Assembly: GCA_903828235.1 (NCBI GenBank)
Contig: CAIKLM010000059.1
Span: 1 to 42,323 of the forward strand
DNA: 42,323 nucleotides
Direction of reading: 5' to 3'
From: an uncultured beta proteobacterium
Lineage (GTDB): Bacteria; Pseudomonadota; Gammaproteobacteria; Burkholderiales; Burkholderiaceae_C
In this document: one piece after another, positions 16,111 to 24,769 of the stretch
Numbering within the stretch: position 1 is the stretch's first letter
Layout: the number at the start of each line of letters is the position of its first letter
The notes under the pieces: model-generated
The model's database searches: none
What the model saw: only the letters and a program-made list of their open reading frames with translations
Told to the model about the DNA's origin: nothing
Program-made: the position numbers and the translations under genes

Positions 16111-16997
16111 TCGCCGGCGGCGGCGCTGGTGGACCGGGTCCGGCCGCCCAGCAGCGTGGCGGCGACGCCGGCCACGATGATGAGGCCCATGCCCAGCGTG
16201 GCGGTTGCCGGCAGGGCCTCGCCGAACAGCGCGATCCCCAGCAGCGACGAGAAGACGATGCCCAGGTACTGCAGCGAGGCGACGCCCAGCGTGGCGCCGG
16301 TGGCGAAGGCCCGCGTCAGCATCCACTGCGCGGCCGTCGCCAGCGCGCCGATGGCGGCCAGCAGCAGCAGGCCGCGGGGCGTGTGGGCGCTGAAGCCGCC
16401 GTCCAGCACCGCATAGGCCGCCCCGAACAGCACGCCGGTCAGCGAGAAGTAGAAGACCACGCGCTCGCCCGGCTCGCCCGCGCGCCCCAGCGCGCTCACC
16501 TGCAGGTAGGCCACGCCCGCGAGCACGCCCGAGGCCAGGCCCACCAGGCCGTGCAGCCACTGGTCCTGCGCGAAGGTGGGCTGCAGCACCAGCACCACGC
16601 CGGTGAAGCCGGCCAGCAGCGCCGCCACCATGCGGGCGTCGACCACACCGTGGTCGACGGCCTGCGTGCCGCGGCGCCGGTGCAGCAGCACGCCGACGAG
16701 CACGAACACGGCGACCCAGACCGAGCTCATGCTGTTGAGCGTCATGGCCGTGGCCAGCGGCAGCCCGGCGATGGCCGTGAACCACAGGCACAGCGCCACC
16801 ACGCCGCTGACGCCGCGCGACAGGTGCAGCCGCGGCACCGGGCTGGCGAGCGCGATGCCGCGCCAGCGCATCAGCAGCACCATCGCGACCATCCCGATGA
16901 CCGAGCGCACCATGACGATCTCGCCCGGCGTGTACAGGGTCGAGGCCGCCTTGACGGCGGCACCCATCAGCGCGAACAGGCCCGTGGCGCCGACCAT
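16104..16997 (-). CDS. EamA/DMT-family permease
   Basis: 297-residue inner-membrane protein with about ten hydrophobic segments in two EamA repeats, typical of drug/metabolite transporters. Recognisable blocks are GEIVMVRSVIGM in the first repeat and LGVASLQYLGIVFSSLLGIALFGE in the second. The first ATG is 16997, 41 bases after the Rieske gene stop. The frame is open further upstream, so a non-ATG start overlapping that stop (a CTGA junction) is possible. The substrate is unknown; the Rieske oxygenase upstream suggests an aromatic or quaternary amine compound, but this is a guess. Confidence 0.85.
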   Translation of the reverse strand: MVGATGLFALMGAAVKAASTLYTPGEIVMVRSVIGMVAMVLLMRWRGIALASPVPRLHLSRGVSGVVALCLWFTAIAGLPLATAMTLNSMSSVWVAVFVLVGVLLHRRRGTQAVDHGVVDARMVAALLAGFTGVVLVLQPTFAQDQWLHGLVGLASGVLAGVAYLQVSALGRAGEPGERVVFYFSLTGVLFGAAYAVLDGGFSAHTPRGLLLLAAIGALATAAQWMLTRAFATGATLGVASLQYLGIVFSSLLGIALFGEALPATATLGMGLIIVAGVAATLLGGRTRSTSAAAGDA

Positions 16998-17038
16998 CAG
17001 GGCCGACGCCGCCAGCGCCGGCCGTGCCTGCGCCGGCT

Positions 17039-18169
17039 TCAGCGCCAGGGCCCGGTGGCGGGCAGGCCCATCTCGCGCCGGTACCACTCGTGGAAGTGCT
17101 GCATGCCGTCTTCCATCGGGCTCTGGTACGGGCCGGCGTCGTCCTCGCCGCGATCCAGCAGCGCGCGGCGGCCGGCGTCCATGCGCAGGGCGATCTCGTC
17201 GTCCTCCTCGCAGGTCTCCATGTAGGCCGCCTGCTGCGCCTCGACGAACTCGGGCTCGAAGGCCAGGATCTCCTCCGGGTAGAAGAACTCCACCAGGTTG
17301 AGCGTCTGCTGCGGCCCCTGCGGGAACAGCGTGCTGACCACCAGCACCTCGGGGTACCACTCCACCATCACCGAGGGGTAGTACGTCAGCCAGATGGCGC
17401 CGTGCTCGGGCGGTCGACCGTCGCGCACCTTCAGCACCTGGTCGTGCCAGCGCTGGTACACCGGCGAGCCCGGGCGGGCGAGCGCGGCGTTCACGCCCAC
17501 GGTCTGCACCGAGTGGTGGCGCCCGAACTCCCAGGCGAGGTCGCCACAGGTGACGAACTGCCCCAGCCCGGGGTGGAAGGGGCCGACGTGGTAGTCCTCG
17601 AGGTAGACCTCGATGAAGGTCTTCCAGTTGTATGCGCAGCGGTGCAGCCTGGAGTGCCCGTACTGGTAGCCGGAGAAGTCGAGCTTGGCGGCCACGCCCA
17701 GCGACTGCAGGTCGGTGGAGACGGTGCGGCCCTGGCGCTCGAACACGAGGCCGTTCCAGGTCTGCACCGGGTGGTTGCGCAGGTTCAGGCAGGGATCCTG
17801 CTCGAAGTGCGGTGCGCCGACGAGGCGGCCGTGGAGGTCGTAGGTCCAGCGGTGCAGCGGGCAGACCACGTGGCCGCCGGTGGTCTGGCCGCGGCCCTTG
17901 AGCATGATGGCCTGGCGGTGGCGGCAGACGTTGCCGATGAGCTCGATGCCGTCGGGCGTGCGCACGAGCGCACGGCCTTCGCCTTCCTGGGGCAGCGCGA
18001 GGTGGTCGCCAACCTCGGGCACGGCCAGTTCGTGCCCCAGGTAGCGCGCGGCGGGCTGAAAGATGAGCTCCAGCTCGCGCCGGTACAGCGCCTCGTCGAA
18101 ATAACTGCTCACCGGCAACTGCGTGCGGGCGCGCTCCAGGGTGTCGACGGCAATGCTCAGGTCCGACAT
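17039..18169 (-). CDS. Rieske-type ring-hydroxylating oxygenase alpha subunit
   Basis: 376-residue oxygenase. The Rieske [2Fe-2S] ligands are C-x-H in NVCRHRQAIML and C-x2-H in VVCPLHRWTYD, at about residues 78-103. The catalytic domain starts at YNWKTFIEVYLEDYHVGPFHPG, which carries the mononuclear iron His residues and bridging Asp. There is no beta subunit or ferredoxin/reductase gene beside it, which resembles single-alpha systems such as choline or carnitine monooxygenase relatives. The substrate is unknown. The ATG at 18169 follows a GGAGGATC ribosome-binding site. It leads the minus-strand group with EamA and sulfurtransferase. Confidence 0.9.
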   Translation of the reverse strand: MSDLSIAVDTLERARTQLPVSSYFDEALYRRELELIFQPAARYLGHELAVPEVGDHLALPQEGEGRALVRTPDGIELIGNVCRHRQAIMLKGRGQTTGGHVVCPLHRWTYDLHGRLVGAPHFEQDPCLNLRNHPVQTWNGLVFERQGRTVSTDLQSLGVAAKLDFSGYQYGHSRLHRCAYNWKTFIEVYLEDYHVGPFHPGLGQFVTCGDLAWEFGRHHSVQTVGVNAALARPGSPVYQRWHDQVLKVRDGRPPEHGAIWLTYYPSVMVEWYPEVLVVSTLFPQGPQQTLNLVEFFYPEEILAFEPEFVEAQQAAYMETCEEDDEIALRMDAGRRALLDRGEDDAGPYQSPMEDGMQHFHEWYRREMGLPATGPWR

Positions 18170-18276
18170 GATCCGACCGGATCCTCCTTGCAGCAAAAAG
18201 GACTGCGACCAAACCGGGCCGGTGACGCCGCGCGGGCCTTGCTCCCGCGGCGGAATCCCGGCGATGACGGCGCTGT

Positions 18277-18292
18277 GAACCCCCGGGGGTTC
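18277..18292. promoter_or_regulatory. Perfect 16-bp palindrome between the Rieske gene and xseB
   Basis: GAACCCCCGGGGGTTC is perfectly self-complementary and lies 108 bases upstream of the Rieske oxygenase start. It may be a dimeric regulator's operator. It is too GC-rich to rule out chance. Confidence 0.35.
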
Positions 18293-18346
18293 CAAGCGGG
18301 CCCGGATTCTAGCCGGGGGGGTGTCCCCTGGCTTGGGAGGGCTCCC

Positions 18347-18373
18347 GGGGTGTTGCACGACGTTCGACACCCC
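18347..18373. promoter_or_regulatory. 27-bp imperfect palindrome between the Rieske gene and xseB
   Basis: GGGGTGT (18347-18353) and ACACCCC (18367-18373) are exact 7-bp arms. The 13-base centre TGCACGACGTTCG is itself partly symmetric around its midpoint. The site is 37 bases upstream of the xseB -10 candidate and could serve either divergent gene. Confidence 0.4.
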
Positions 18374-18409
18374 GCCGCCAGGCCCCCGCACCGAGGCGGG
18401 GCGCGTGTC

Positions 18410-18415
18410 TAGAAT
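18410..18415 (+). promoter_or_regulatory. Candidate -10 box of the xseB-ispA-dxs operon
   Basis: TAGAAT at 18410, in the context TCTAGAATGCCGC, lies 42 bases upstream of the xseB ATG. A -35 is not clear. Confidence 0.45.
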
Positions 18416-18456
18416 GCCGCTTCGTTTCATAGCCCGGTAACGCCGTCCAGCCAGAC

Positions 18457-18693
18457 ATGGCCCGCAGCGCCAGCAAGCCCACCGAACCCGTCAGCTACGA
18501 GCAGGCGCTGGCCGAGCTCGACCGCCTCGTGGCGCAGATGGAAGACGGCCAGATGCCGCTGGACCAGCTGCTCGACGCCTATCGGCGCGCGTCGGAACTG
18601 CTGCAGTTCTGCCGGAGCCGCCTGCAGGCCGTGGAGGAACAGGTCAAGGTGCTGGACGAGGGCGTGCTCAAGCCGTGGGCAGCGTCGGCATGA
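18457..18693 (+). CDS. xseB: Exodeoxyribonuclease VII small subunit
   Basis: 78-residue helical subunit of ExoVII. SYEQALAELDRLVAQMEDGQMPLDQLLDAYRRASEL is the family core, ending with the helix that carries LQAVEEQVKVLD. The large subunit gene is not adjacent, which is normal. Its TGA overlaps the ATG of ispA by ATGA. The order xseB-ispA-dxs is conserved in many proteobacteria. Confidence 0.96.
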   Translation: MARSASKPTEPVSYEQALAELDRLVAQMEDGQMPLDQLLDAYRRASELLQFCRSRLQAVEEQVKVLDEGVLKPWAASA

Positions 18694-19592
18694 CGGTCGC
18701 GGTTGAAGACGGCTTCGACCAGTGGGCCCGCGCCGAACTGGCCGCGGTCGAGTCGGCCCTGGAAACCTGGGTGCCGGCAGCAGCTCCGGCCGGGCTGGGC
18801 GAGGCCATGCGCTACGGCGTGCTCGACGGCGGCAAGCGGCTGCGGCCGCTGCTGGTGCTGGCGGCCTGCCGCGCCGTGGGCGGCCAGCGCGAGGCGGCGC
18901 TGCGCGCGGCGGTGGCCGTGGAACTCATCCACGCCTACAGCCTGGTTCACGACGACATGCCCTGCATGGACAACGACGTGCTGCGCCGCGGCAAGCCCAC
19001 CGTGCACGTGAAGTGCGGCGAGGCCCAGGCGATGCTGGCGGGCGACGCCATGCAGGCGCTGGCCTTCGAGGTGCTCACGCCGGTTGACGGGGGCATGGCG
19101 CCGGCGCTGCAGGCCCGCCTCGTGGGGCTGCTGGCGCGGTCGGCCGGCCACGCCGGCATGGCCGGTGGCCAGGCCATCGACCTGGCCAGCATCGGCCGCG
19201 GCCTCGACGAGGCCGAGCTGCGCGACATGCACCGCCGCAAGACCGGCGCGCTGCTGCAGGCCAGCGTGATGATGGGCGCGGCCTGCGGCCACGCCACGGC
19301 GGCCACCGAGTCGGCGCTGTCCGACTACGGATGGGCCATCGGCGTGGCCTTCCAGGTGGTGGACGACATCCTCGACGTCACGCAGTCGGCGGCCACGCTG
19401 GGCAAGACGGCCGGCAAGGACCAGAGCGACAACAAGCCGACCTACGTCTCGGTGCTGGGCCTGGACGCCGCGCGCCGCGAGGCGCAGGCGCTGCGACTGC
19501 AGGCGCACGAGGCGCTGGCGGCCAGCGGCCTGGGCCCGGCCGCGGCGTGGCTGGGCATCCTGGCCGACAAGGTGGTGGAGCGAGAGAATTGA
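18690..19592 (+). CDS. ispA: Polyprenyl synthetase (farnesyl diphosphate synthase)
   Basis: 300-residue prenyltransferase. The first Asp-rich motif is [16 protein letters not shown] and the second is [10 protein letters not shown], with [12 protein letters not shown] after it. The 4-residue insertion in the first motif (DDxxxxD) marks the bacterial short-chain type that makes farnesyl diphosphate. The ATG at 18690 overlaps the xseB stop; an in-frame start at 18675 would add five residues and is less likely. It lies 2 bases before dxs and supplies the downstream step of the same isoprenoid pathway. Confidence 0.96.
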   Translation: MTVAVEDGFDQWARAELAAVESALETWVPAAAPAGLGEAMRYGVLDGGKRLRPLLVLAACRAVGGQREAALRAAVAVELIHAYSLVHDDMPCMDNDVLRRGKPTVHVKCGEAQAMLAGDAMQALAFEVLTPVDGGMAPALQARLVGLLARSAGHAGMAGGQAIDLASIGRGLDEAELRDMHRRKTGALLQASVMMGAACGHATAATESALSDYGWAIGVAFQVVDDILDVTQSAATLGKTAGKDQSDNKPTYVSVLGLDAARREAQALRLQAHEALAASGLGPAAAWLGILADKVVEREN

Positions 19593-19594
19593 AC

Positions 19595-21484
19595 ATGACC
19601 GGACTGCTGCAGAAGATCGACAGCCCCGCCGACCTGCGCCGCCTGCCGCGGGCTGAACTGCCCGCGCTGGCGGCCGAACTGCGCGAGTTCGTGCTCCAGA
19701 CCGTCAGCCAGACCGGCGGCCACCTGGGCAGCAACCTCGGCACGGTGGAGCTCACCATCGCGCTGCATTACGTGTTCGACACGCCGCGCGACCGCCTGGT
19801 GTGGGACGTGGGCCACCAGACCTACCCGCACAAGGTGCTCACGGGCCGCCGCGACCGCATGCACACGCTGCGCCAGCTCGGCGGCATCGGCGGCTTCCCC
19901 AAGCGCGACGAGAGCGAGTACGACACCTTCGGCACCGCGCACAGCTCCACCAGCATCAGCGCCGCCCTGGGCATGGCCATGGCGGCGCAGCTCAAGGGCG
20001 AGCCGCGCAAGGCCGTGGCCATCATCGGCGACGGCGCCATGAGCGCAGGCATGGCCTTCGAAGCGATGAACAACGCCGGCGTGCCGCACGAGGGCGTCGT
20101 GCCCGACATGCTGGTGGTGCTCAACGACAACGACATGTCCATCAGCCCGCCGGTGGGCGCGCTGAACAAGTACCTGGCGCGCCTGATGAGCGGCAACTTC
20201 TACGCCGCCGCCCGCGAGGGCGCCAAGGCGGTGCTGAAGAACGCGCCGCCGCTGTTCGAGCTGGCGCGGCGCTTCGAGGAGCACGCCAAGGGCATGGTCG
20301 TGCCGGGCACCATCTTCGAGGAGTTCGGCTTCAACTATGTGGGCCCCATCGACGGCCACGACCTCGACGCGCTGATCCCCACGCTCGAGAACCTGCGCGC
20401 CAAGAAGGGCGCGCAGTTCCTGCACGTCGTCACCAAGAAGGGCTACGGCTACAAGCTGGCCGAGGCCGACCCGGTGAAGTACCACGCTGCCAGCGGCAAG
20501 TTCAACCCGGCCGAGGGCTTCCCCAAGGCCGTGGCGCCGGCCAAGCCCACCTTCACGCAGGTGTTCGGTCAGTGGCTGTGCGACATGGCCGCGGCCGACG
20601 ACAAGCTGGTCGCCATCACGCCGGCCATGCGCGAGGGCTCGGGCATGGTGGAGTTCCACAAGCGCTTTCCGAAGCGCTACCACGACGTCGGCATCGCCGA
20701 GCAGCACGCCGTCACCTTCGCGGCGGGCCTGGCCTGCGAGGGGCTCAAGCCCGTGGTGGCCATCTACAGCACCTTCCTGCAGCGCGGCTACGACCAGCTC
20801 ATCCACGACGTGGCGCTGCAGAAGCTGCCCGTGGTGTTCGCGCTCGACCGCGGCGGCCTGGTGGGGGCCGACGGCCCCACGCACGCGGGCGCCTACGACA
20901 TTGCCTACGTGCGCTGCGTGCCGCACTGCTCGATGCTCACGCCGTCGGACGAGAACGAGTGCCGCATGGCGCTGACCACGGCCTACCAGGCCGACCACGC
21001 CGTGGCCGTTCGCTACCCGCGCGGCAGCGGCGTCGGCGCGGCCATCGACCCGGCGCTCAAGGCCTGGCCCTGGGGCAAGGGCGTGCTGCGGCGCCAGGGC
21101 TCGCGCATCGCCGTGCTGGCCTTCGGCACGCTGCTGCACCCGGCGCTGGCTGCGGCCGAGAAGCTCGGCGCCACGGTTGCCGACATGCGCTTCGTCAAGC
21201 CGCTGGACGAGGAGCTCGTGCTGCAGCTGGCGCGCAGCCACGAGGCCCTGGTCACCGTGGAGGAGGGCTGCCTGATGGGCGGTGCCGGCAGCGCCGTGCT
21301 CGAGTGCCTGGCCGCGCACGGCCTGGCGGTGCCGGTGCTGACGCTGGGCCTGCCCGACCGCTTCGTCGAGCACGGCGACCCGGCCCGGCTGCTCGCGCTG
21401 TGCGGGCTGGACGCCGCCGGCATCGAGGCCAGCATCGTGCAGCGCTTCGGCGCGCGCCCCTCGCTGGCGGCGGTGAACGCCTGA
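19595..21484 (+). CDS. dxs: 1-deoxy-D-xylulose-5-phosphate synthase
   Basis: 629-residue thiamine diphosphate enzyme that joins pyruvate and glyceraldehyde 3-phosphate, the entry step of the MEP isoprenoid pathway. The N-terminus has [21 protein letters not shown] and the catalytic [11 protein letters not shown]. The ThDP-binding stretch is [18 protein letters not shown] ending at NDNDMSIS. The transketolase-like pyrimidine domain has [15 protein letters not shown], with the conserved Glu. The ATG at 19595 follows ispA by 2 bases; longer in-frame readings lie inside ispA. Confidence 0.97.
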   Translation: MTGLLQKIDSPADLRRLPRAELPALAAELREFVLQTVSQTGGHLGSNLGTVELTIALHYVFDTPRDRLVWDVGHQTYPHKVLTGRRDRMHTLRQLGGIGGFPKRDESEYDTFGTAHSSTSISAALGMAMAAQLKGEPRKAVAIIGDGAMSAGMAFEAMNNAGVPHEGVVPDMLVVLNDNDMSISPPVGALNKYLARLMSGNFYAAAREGAKAVLKNAPPLFELARRFEEHAKGMVVPGTIFEEFGFNYVGPIDGHDLDALIPTLENLRAKKGAQFLHVVTKKGYGYKLAEADPVKYHAASGKFNPAEGFPKAVAPAKPTFTQVFGQWLCDMAAADDKLVAITPAMREGSGMVEFHKRFPKRYHDVGIAEQHAVTFAAGLACEGLKPVVAIYSTFLQRGYDQLIHDVALQKLPVVFALDRGGLVGADGPTHAGAYDIAYVRCVPHCSMLTPSDENECRMALTTAYQADHAVAVRYPRGSGVGAAIDPALKAWPWGKGVLRRQGSRIAVLAFGTLLHPALAAAEKLGATVADMRFVKPLDEELVLQLARSHEALVTVEEGCLMGGAGSAVLECLAAHGLAVPVLTLGLPDRFVEHGDPARLLALCGLDAAGIEASIVQRFGARPSLAAVNA

Positions 21485-21549
21485 GCCCCCGGCGGCGCGG
21501 CGTTCGAGGTTCTTCAACGCTGCCGTTCACCCGCGCGACACCCCGGCGA

Positions 21550-21573
21550 TGCCGGAGGTGGCATCCTCCGGCA
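21550..21573 (+). promoter_or_regulatory. 9-bp perfect hairpin in the folE2 leader
   Basis: TGCCGGAGG (21550-21558) pairs exactly with CCTCCGGCA (21565-21573) across the 6-base loop TGGCAT. The arms contain GGAGG and CCTCC, a Shine-Dalgarno-like sequence and its complement. The hairpin ends 20 bases before the folE2 ATG, which has no other clear ribosome-binding site. It could be a dxs terminator without a T-run or a translational control element. Confidence 0.4.
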
Positions 21574-21593
21574 CTGCCGCCGCCCCTGCCTGC

Positions 21594-22415
21594 ATGAACA
21601 AGCTCACCGACGTCCTGCACATTCCCGACACGCAAAGCGCGCCGGATGCCCGCCACCTGGCCATCCAGCGCGTGGGCGTGAAGGACGTGCGCTACCCGCT
21701 GGCGCTGCGGGTGGCCGGCGACGTGCAGACGACGGCCGCGCTGTGGACGCTGGACGTGGCGCTGCCCGCCGACAAGAAGGGCACGCACATGTCGCGCTTC
21801 GTGGCCTGGCTTGACGATCTGGCCACCGCGGGCGTGGCGCTGGACGCGGCCGAGCTGCGCGCCCGCCACGCCGAGATGCTGCGGCGCCTGGGCGCCACCG
21901 AGGGCCGCATCGAGGCCGCGTTCAGCTTCTTCGTGCGCAAGCGCGCGCCGGTGTCGGGTCTGCAGAGCCTGCTCGACTACCAGGGCCGCTGGATCAGCGA
22001 GACGCGCGCCGGCGCCACCCGCGTGTGGGCCGAGGTGGCGGTGCCCGTGAAGAGCCTGTGCCCGTGCAGCAAGGAGATCAGCGACTACGGCGCGCACAAC
22101 CAGCGCTCGCTGGTGACCATCCGCGTCGAGCTGCGCGAGGCCGGCACGGCCGACGACGGCGGCCTGCCCTGGGAGCAACTGGTGCGCTTCGCCGAGGACG
22201 CCGCGCCCAGCGAGATCTGGCCCATGCTCAAGCGCCCCGACGAGAAGTGGGTGACCGAGCGCGCCTACGAGAACCCGAAGTTCGTCGAGGACCTGGTGCG
22301 CGATGTGGCGCTGGCGCTGAACGCCGACGCGCGCATCGGCGCCTACAGCGTCGACGTCGAGAACTTCGAGTCCATACACAACCACTCGGCGTACGCACGC
22401 ATCGAGCGCGCGTAA
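21594..22415 (+). CDS. folE2: GTP cyclohydrolase FolE2 (type IB)
   Basis: 273-residue enzyme for the first folate step, GTP to dihydroneopterin triphosphate, using the metal-tolerant type IB fold rather than zinc-dependent FolE. Family blocks are [46 protein letters not shown] (with the active-site Cys) and [16 protein letters not shown]. The ATG at 21594 gives the standard [14 protein letters not shown] start; a longer reading from 21549 would translate the hairpin. Together with folK it places two folate genes in the window, 21 kb apart. Confidence 0.96.
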   Translation: MNKLTDVLHIPDTQSAPDARHLAIQRVGVKDVRYPLALRVAGDVQTTAALWTLDVALPADKKGTHMSRFVAWLDDLATAGVALDAAELRARHAEMLRRLGATEGRIEAAFSFFVRKRAPVSGLQSLLDYQGRWISETRAGATRVWAEVAVPVKSLCPCSKEISDYGAHNQRSLVTIRVELREAGTADDGGLPWEQLVRFAEDAAPSEIWPMLKRPDEKWVTERAYENPKFVEDLVRDVALALNADARIGAYSVDVENFESIHNHSAYARIERA

Positions 22416-22417
22416 GT

Positions 22418-22441
22418 CTTTGCGGCGCGAGCGCCGCAAAG
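22418..22441 (+). terminator. Inverted repeat after folE2, possible terminator
   Basis: CTTTGCGGCGC and GCGCCGCAAAG are exact 11-bp arms around GA, so a 10-bp stem with a 4-base loop would form. It starts 3 bases after the folE2 stop. No T-run follows on either strand, so Rho-independent termination is uncertain. Confidence 0.45.
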
Positions 22442-22520
22442 CGGTCGCGCACCCGACCGCGTCGGCATCCACGCGTTCACCGAGCGGCGCTGAGTTACCG
22501 CGCCGACCGGGTGAGCCCCA

Positions 22521-22994
22521 CTACCCGTTCTGAACGCCGCGGGCGGCGCGCTGCCGCGCCAGCACGTACGCGCCCTGCGGCACGTGCAGCAGGTCGGCCA
22601 CGCGCCACATCAGGTGCCGCTCGTGGTCGGCGAGCTGGCCGTCGGCGTAGGCCACGGCCCACATCAACTCGACCATGCGCAGCTTCTGCGCGTCGGTGAA
22701 GCGCTCGTTCAGCCGCGTGGTGAAGCCGAACAGGTCGGTGGCCTCTTTGGCGGTGGAGGTGGCCAGTTCGACCAGGCGCTCGGCCTCGTCAGGCGCGAGC
22801 TCGAACTTCTCCACCAGGGCGGCGCGCACCGCGGACTGCTCGGCGGCGCCGAAGTGGCCGTCGGCGCGCATCACCTCCACCAGCAGCACGGCGGTGGCCA
22901 GGCGCAGGCGGTGCTCATCGTCGGCGGCCGCGCCCGCGGTGCTGCCGGGCGGGGGCAGCAGGGTGTCGAACAGCTCGCGCAGGGTCCTCAGCAT
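22521..22994 (-). CDS. TerB-like (DjlA N-domain-like) protein
   Basis: 157-residue all-helical cytoplasmic protein. The TerB-type repeat pattern is clear: LATAVLLVEVMRADGHFGAAEQSAVRAAL in the first half and MVELMWAVAYADGQLADHERHLMWRVADLL in the second, each with an acidic D-G-x-x-x-x-x-E metal-site-like turn. Many single-domain relatives are called tellurite resistance TerB family, but no other ter genes are present, so tellurite resistance should not be assumed. It lies 12 bases downstream of the benzoylformate decarboxylase gene on the same strand. Confidence 0.82.
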   Translation of the reverse strand: MLRTLRELFDTLLPPPGSTAGAAADDEHRLRLATAVLLVEVMRADGHFGAAEQSAVRAALVEKFELAPDEAERLVELATSTAKEATDLFGFTTRLNERFTDAQKLRMVELMWAVAYADGQLADHERHLMWRVADLLHVPQGAYVLARQRAARGVQNG

Positions 22995-23006
22995 CGCGCG
23001 ATCTTG

Positions 23007-24602
23007 TCACGCGATCTCGACCTCCAGCAGCACGGGGCCATCGGCCGTCAGCGCCTGCCGCAGCGCGCCGGCCAGCCCGGCGCCGTCGCTCACGCGCGAG
23101 GCCGGCAGCCCGTGCCCGGCGGCCAGCGCCACGAAGTCCAGCGCCGGCAGCTCGGTGCCCACCAGCGGGGCGCCGGGCGCGAAGCCGAAGTGCGGCGCAA
23201 AGCCCTGCAGCGCGCCGTAGCGGCGGTTGTTCAGGATCAGCACCGTCACCGGCAGCCGCAGTTGCGCCGCGTTCCACAGCGCCTGGATCGAGTACATCGC
23301 CGAGCCGTCGCCGATCATCGCGATCACGCGCTGGTGGCCGCCGCGCTGCTGCTGCGCCAGCGCCACGCCCATGGCCGCCGCCAGCCCGTGGCCGAGGCCG
23401 CCGCTGTCCATCGTCCAGTAGGTGCCGGGCTCGAAGATGGGCAGGAAGCGCTGCATGGCCGCGCGCGCGCTCGGGGCCTCCTCGAACACGATGCTGTCGC
23501 GCGGGCGCACCGCCGTCAGCGTCTGCATGAAGAAGGGCACCGGGATGGGCTCGCCCTCGGCGGGCACGGGCTGGGGCGGCGCGGGCTCGCGCGGCGGCGG
23601 CATCGTGCGTGCCCGCGCGGGCGCGGGCCGGGCCAGCAGGTCGGCGATGGCCAGCGACAGGCTGGCCACGACGCTGGTGCCCAGCGGCGCCCAGGCGGCG
23701 GTCTGCGGGTCGTCGGTGACTTGCAGCACCGCGCTGCCGGGCGGCGCGTGCGGGCCCTCGCCCTGCACGTGGTAGGTGAAGGCCGGCGCGCCCAGCGCCA
23801 GCACCACGTCGTGGCCCGCCAGCGCGGCGACGATCTTCTCGCGCATCGCCGGCAGCCAGCCGCCGAACAGCGGGTGGTCTTCCGGAAAGCCGGCGCGGCC
23901 GCTCATCGGCGCACCGAACACGCGCGCCCGGTGGCGCTCGGCCAGCGCGCGCGCCAGCGGCCAGGCGCCGTCGCGGTCGACGGCGGGGCCGATCACGAAC
24001 GCCGGCCGCTCGGCGGCGTCGAGCGCGTCGCCCAGCGCCGCCAGCACCGCCGGGTCGGGCCGCAGCGCCTGGCTCACGACGCGCGGCGCCAGCGGCTCGC
24101 AGGGCTGCGCCCAGTCGTCGGCCGGCACGCTCACCAGCACCGGGCCGCGCGGCGGCGTCATCGCCAGGTGGTAGGCGCGGGCGATCGCGGCCGGCACGTC
24201 CTGCGCGCGCGCCGGCTCCACGGCCCACTTCACGTAGGGCCGCGGCAGCGTGGTGGCCTCGGCGCTGTGCAGGAAGGGGTCGTAGGCGAGGATCGAGCGC
24301 GCCTGCTGCCCGGCGGTGATCACCATCGGCGTGCGGTTCTTGAAGGCCGTGAAGATGGCCCCCATCGCGTGGCCCACGCCCACGGCCGAGTGCAGGTTGA
24401 CGAAGGCCGCGCCGCCGGTGGCCTGCGCGTAGCCGTCGGCCATGCCCACGGCCACGCACTCCTGCAGGCCCAGCACGTAGCGGAAGTCGGCCGGCCAGCC
24501 CAGGAAGAAGCCCAGCTCGGTGGAGCCGGGGTTGCCGAAGACGGTGGTCATGCCGTGGGCGCGCATCAGCGCCCAGGTGGCTTGGCGGACGGTGGTTGAC
24601 AT
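23007..24602 (-). CDS. mdlC: Benzoylformate decarboxylase
   Basis: 531-residue thiamine diphosphate enzyme expected to convert benzoylformate to benzaldehyde and CO2. It aligns by eye with Pseudomonas putida MdlC: GNPGSTEL gives Ser27, LQECVA gives Glu48 and NLHSAVG gives His71, matching the known Ser26, Glu47 and His70. FTYH supplies the equivalent of His281. The ThDP motif GDGSAMYSIQALWN...LNN is intact. A region at about 335-365 is Pro/Ala-rich. No mandelate racemase or dehydrogenase is in the window, so a related 2-oxo acid may be the real substrate. The ATG at 24602 gives the family start. Confidence 0.85.
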   Translation of the reverse strand: MSTTVRQATWALMRAHGMTTVFGNPGSTELGFFLGWPADFRYVLGLQECVAVGMADGYAQATGGAAFVNLHSAVGVGHAMGAIFTAFKNRTPMVITAGQQARSILAYDPFLHSAEATTLPRPYVKWAVEPARAQDVPAAIARAYHLAMTPPRGPVLVSVPADDWAQPCEPLAPRVVSQALRPDPAVLAALGDALDAAERPAFVIGPAVDRDGAWPLARALAERHRARVFGAPMSGRAGFPEDHPLFGGWLPAMREKIVAALAGHDVVLALGAPAFTYHVQGEGPHAPPGSAVLQVTDDPQTAAWAPLGTSVVASLSLAIADLLARPAPARARTMPPPREPAPPQPVPAEGEPIPVPFFMQTLTAVRPRDSIVFEEAPSARAAMQRFLPIFEPGTYWTMDSGGLGHGLAAAMGVALAQQQRGGHQRVIAMIGDGSAMYSIQALWNAAQLRLPVTVLILNNRRYGALQGFAPHFGFAPGAPLVGTELPALDFVALAAGHGLPASRVSDGAGLAGALRQALTADGPVLLEVEIA

Positions 24603-24769
24603 GGGCAGCGTTGACGCGGGCGAGTGCGTCGGGCTCGCGGGGCTCACGCTCCTTCACCCGATGTCTTGGGCCCGGGGTTGGGGGCGATCAAGTGAAGGGG
24701 CTGCTGCACCAAGGCTAGCTGGCATTCAAGTTCGCTGTTGCCCGGTCGATATGGCGATCGGAAAGAGAA

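Noticed and set aside
22521-22994. Tellurite resistance function
   Set aside because: Only the single TerB-like domain is present, with no other ter genes; the label would overstate the evidence.
24717-24735. Sigma-54-like promoter before the GGDEF-EAL gene
   Set aside because: TGGCA is followed by a GC pair, but the GG-to-GC spacing is 11, not the required 10, so the key rule fails.
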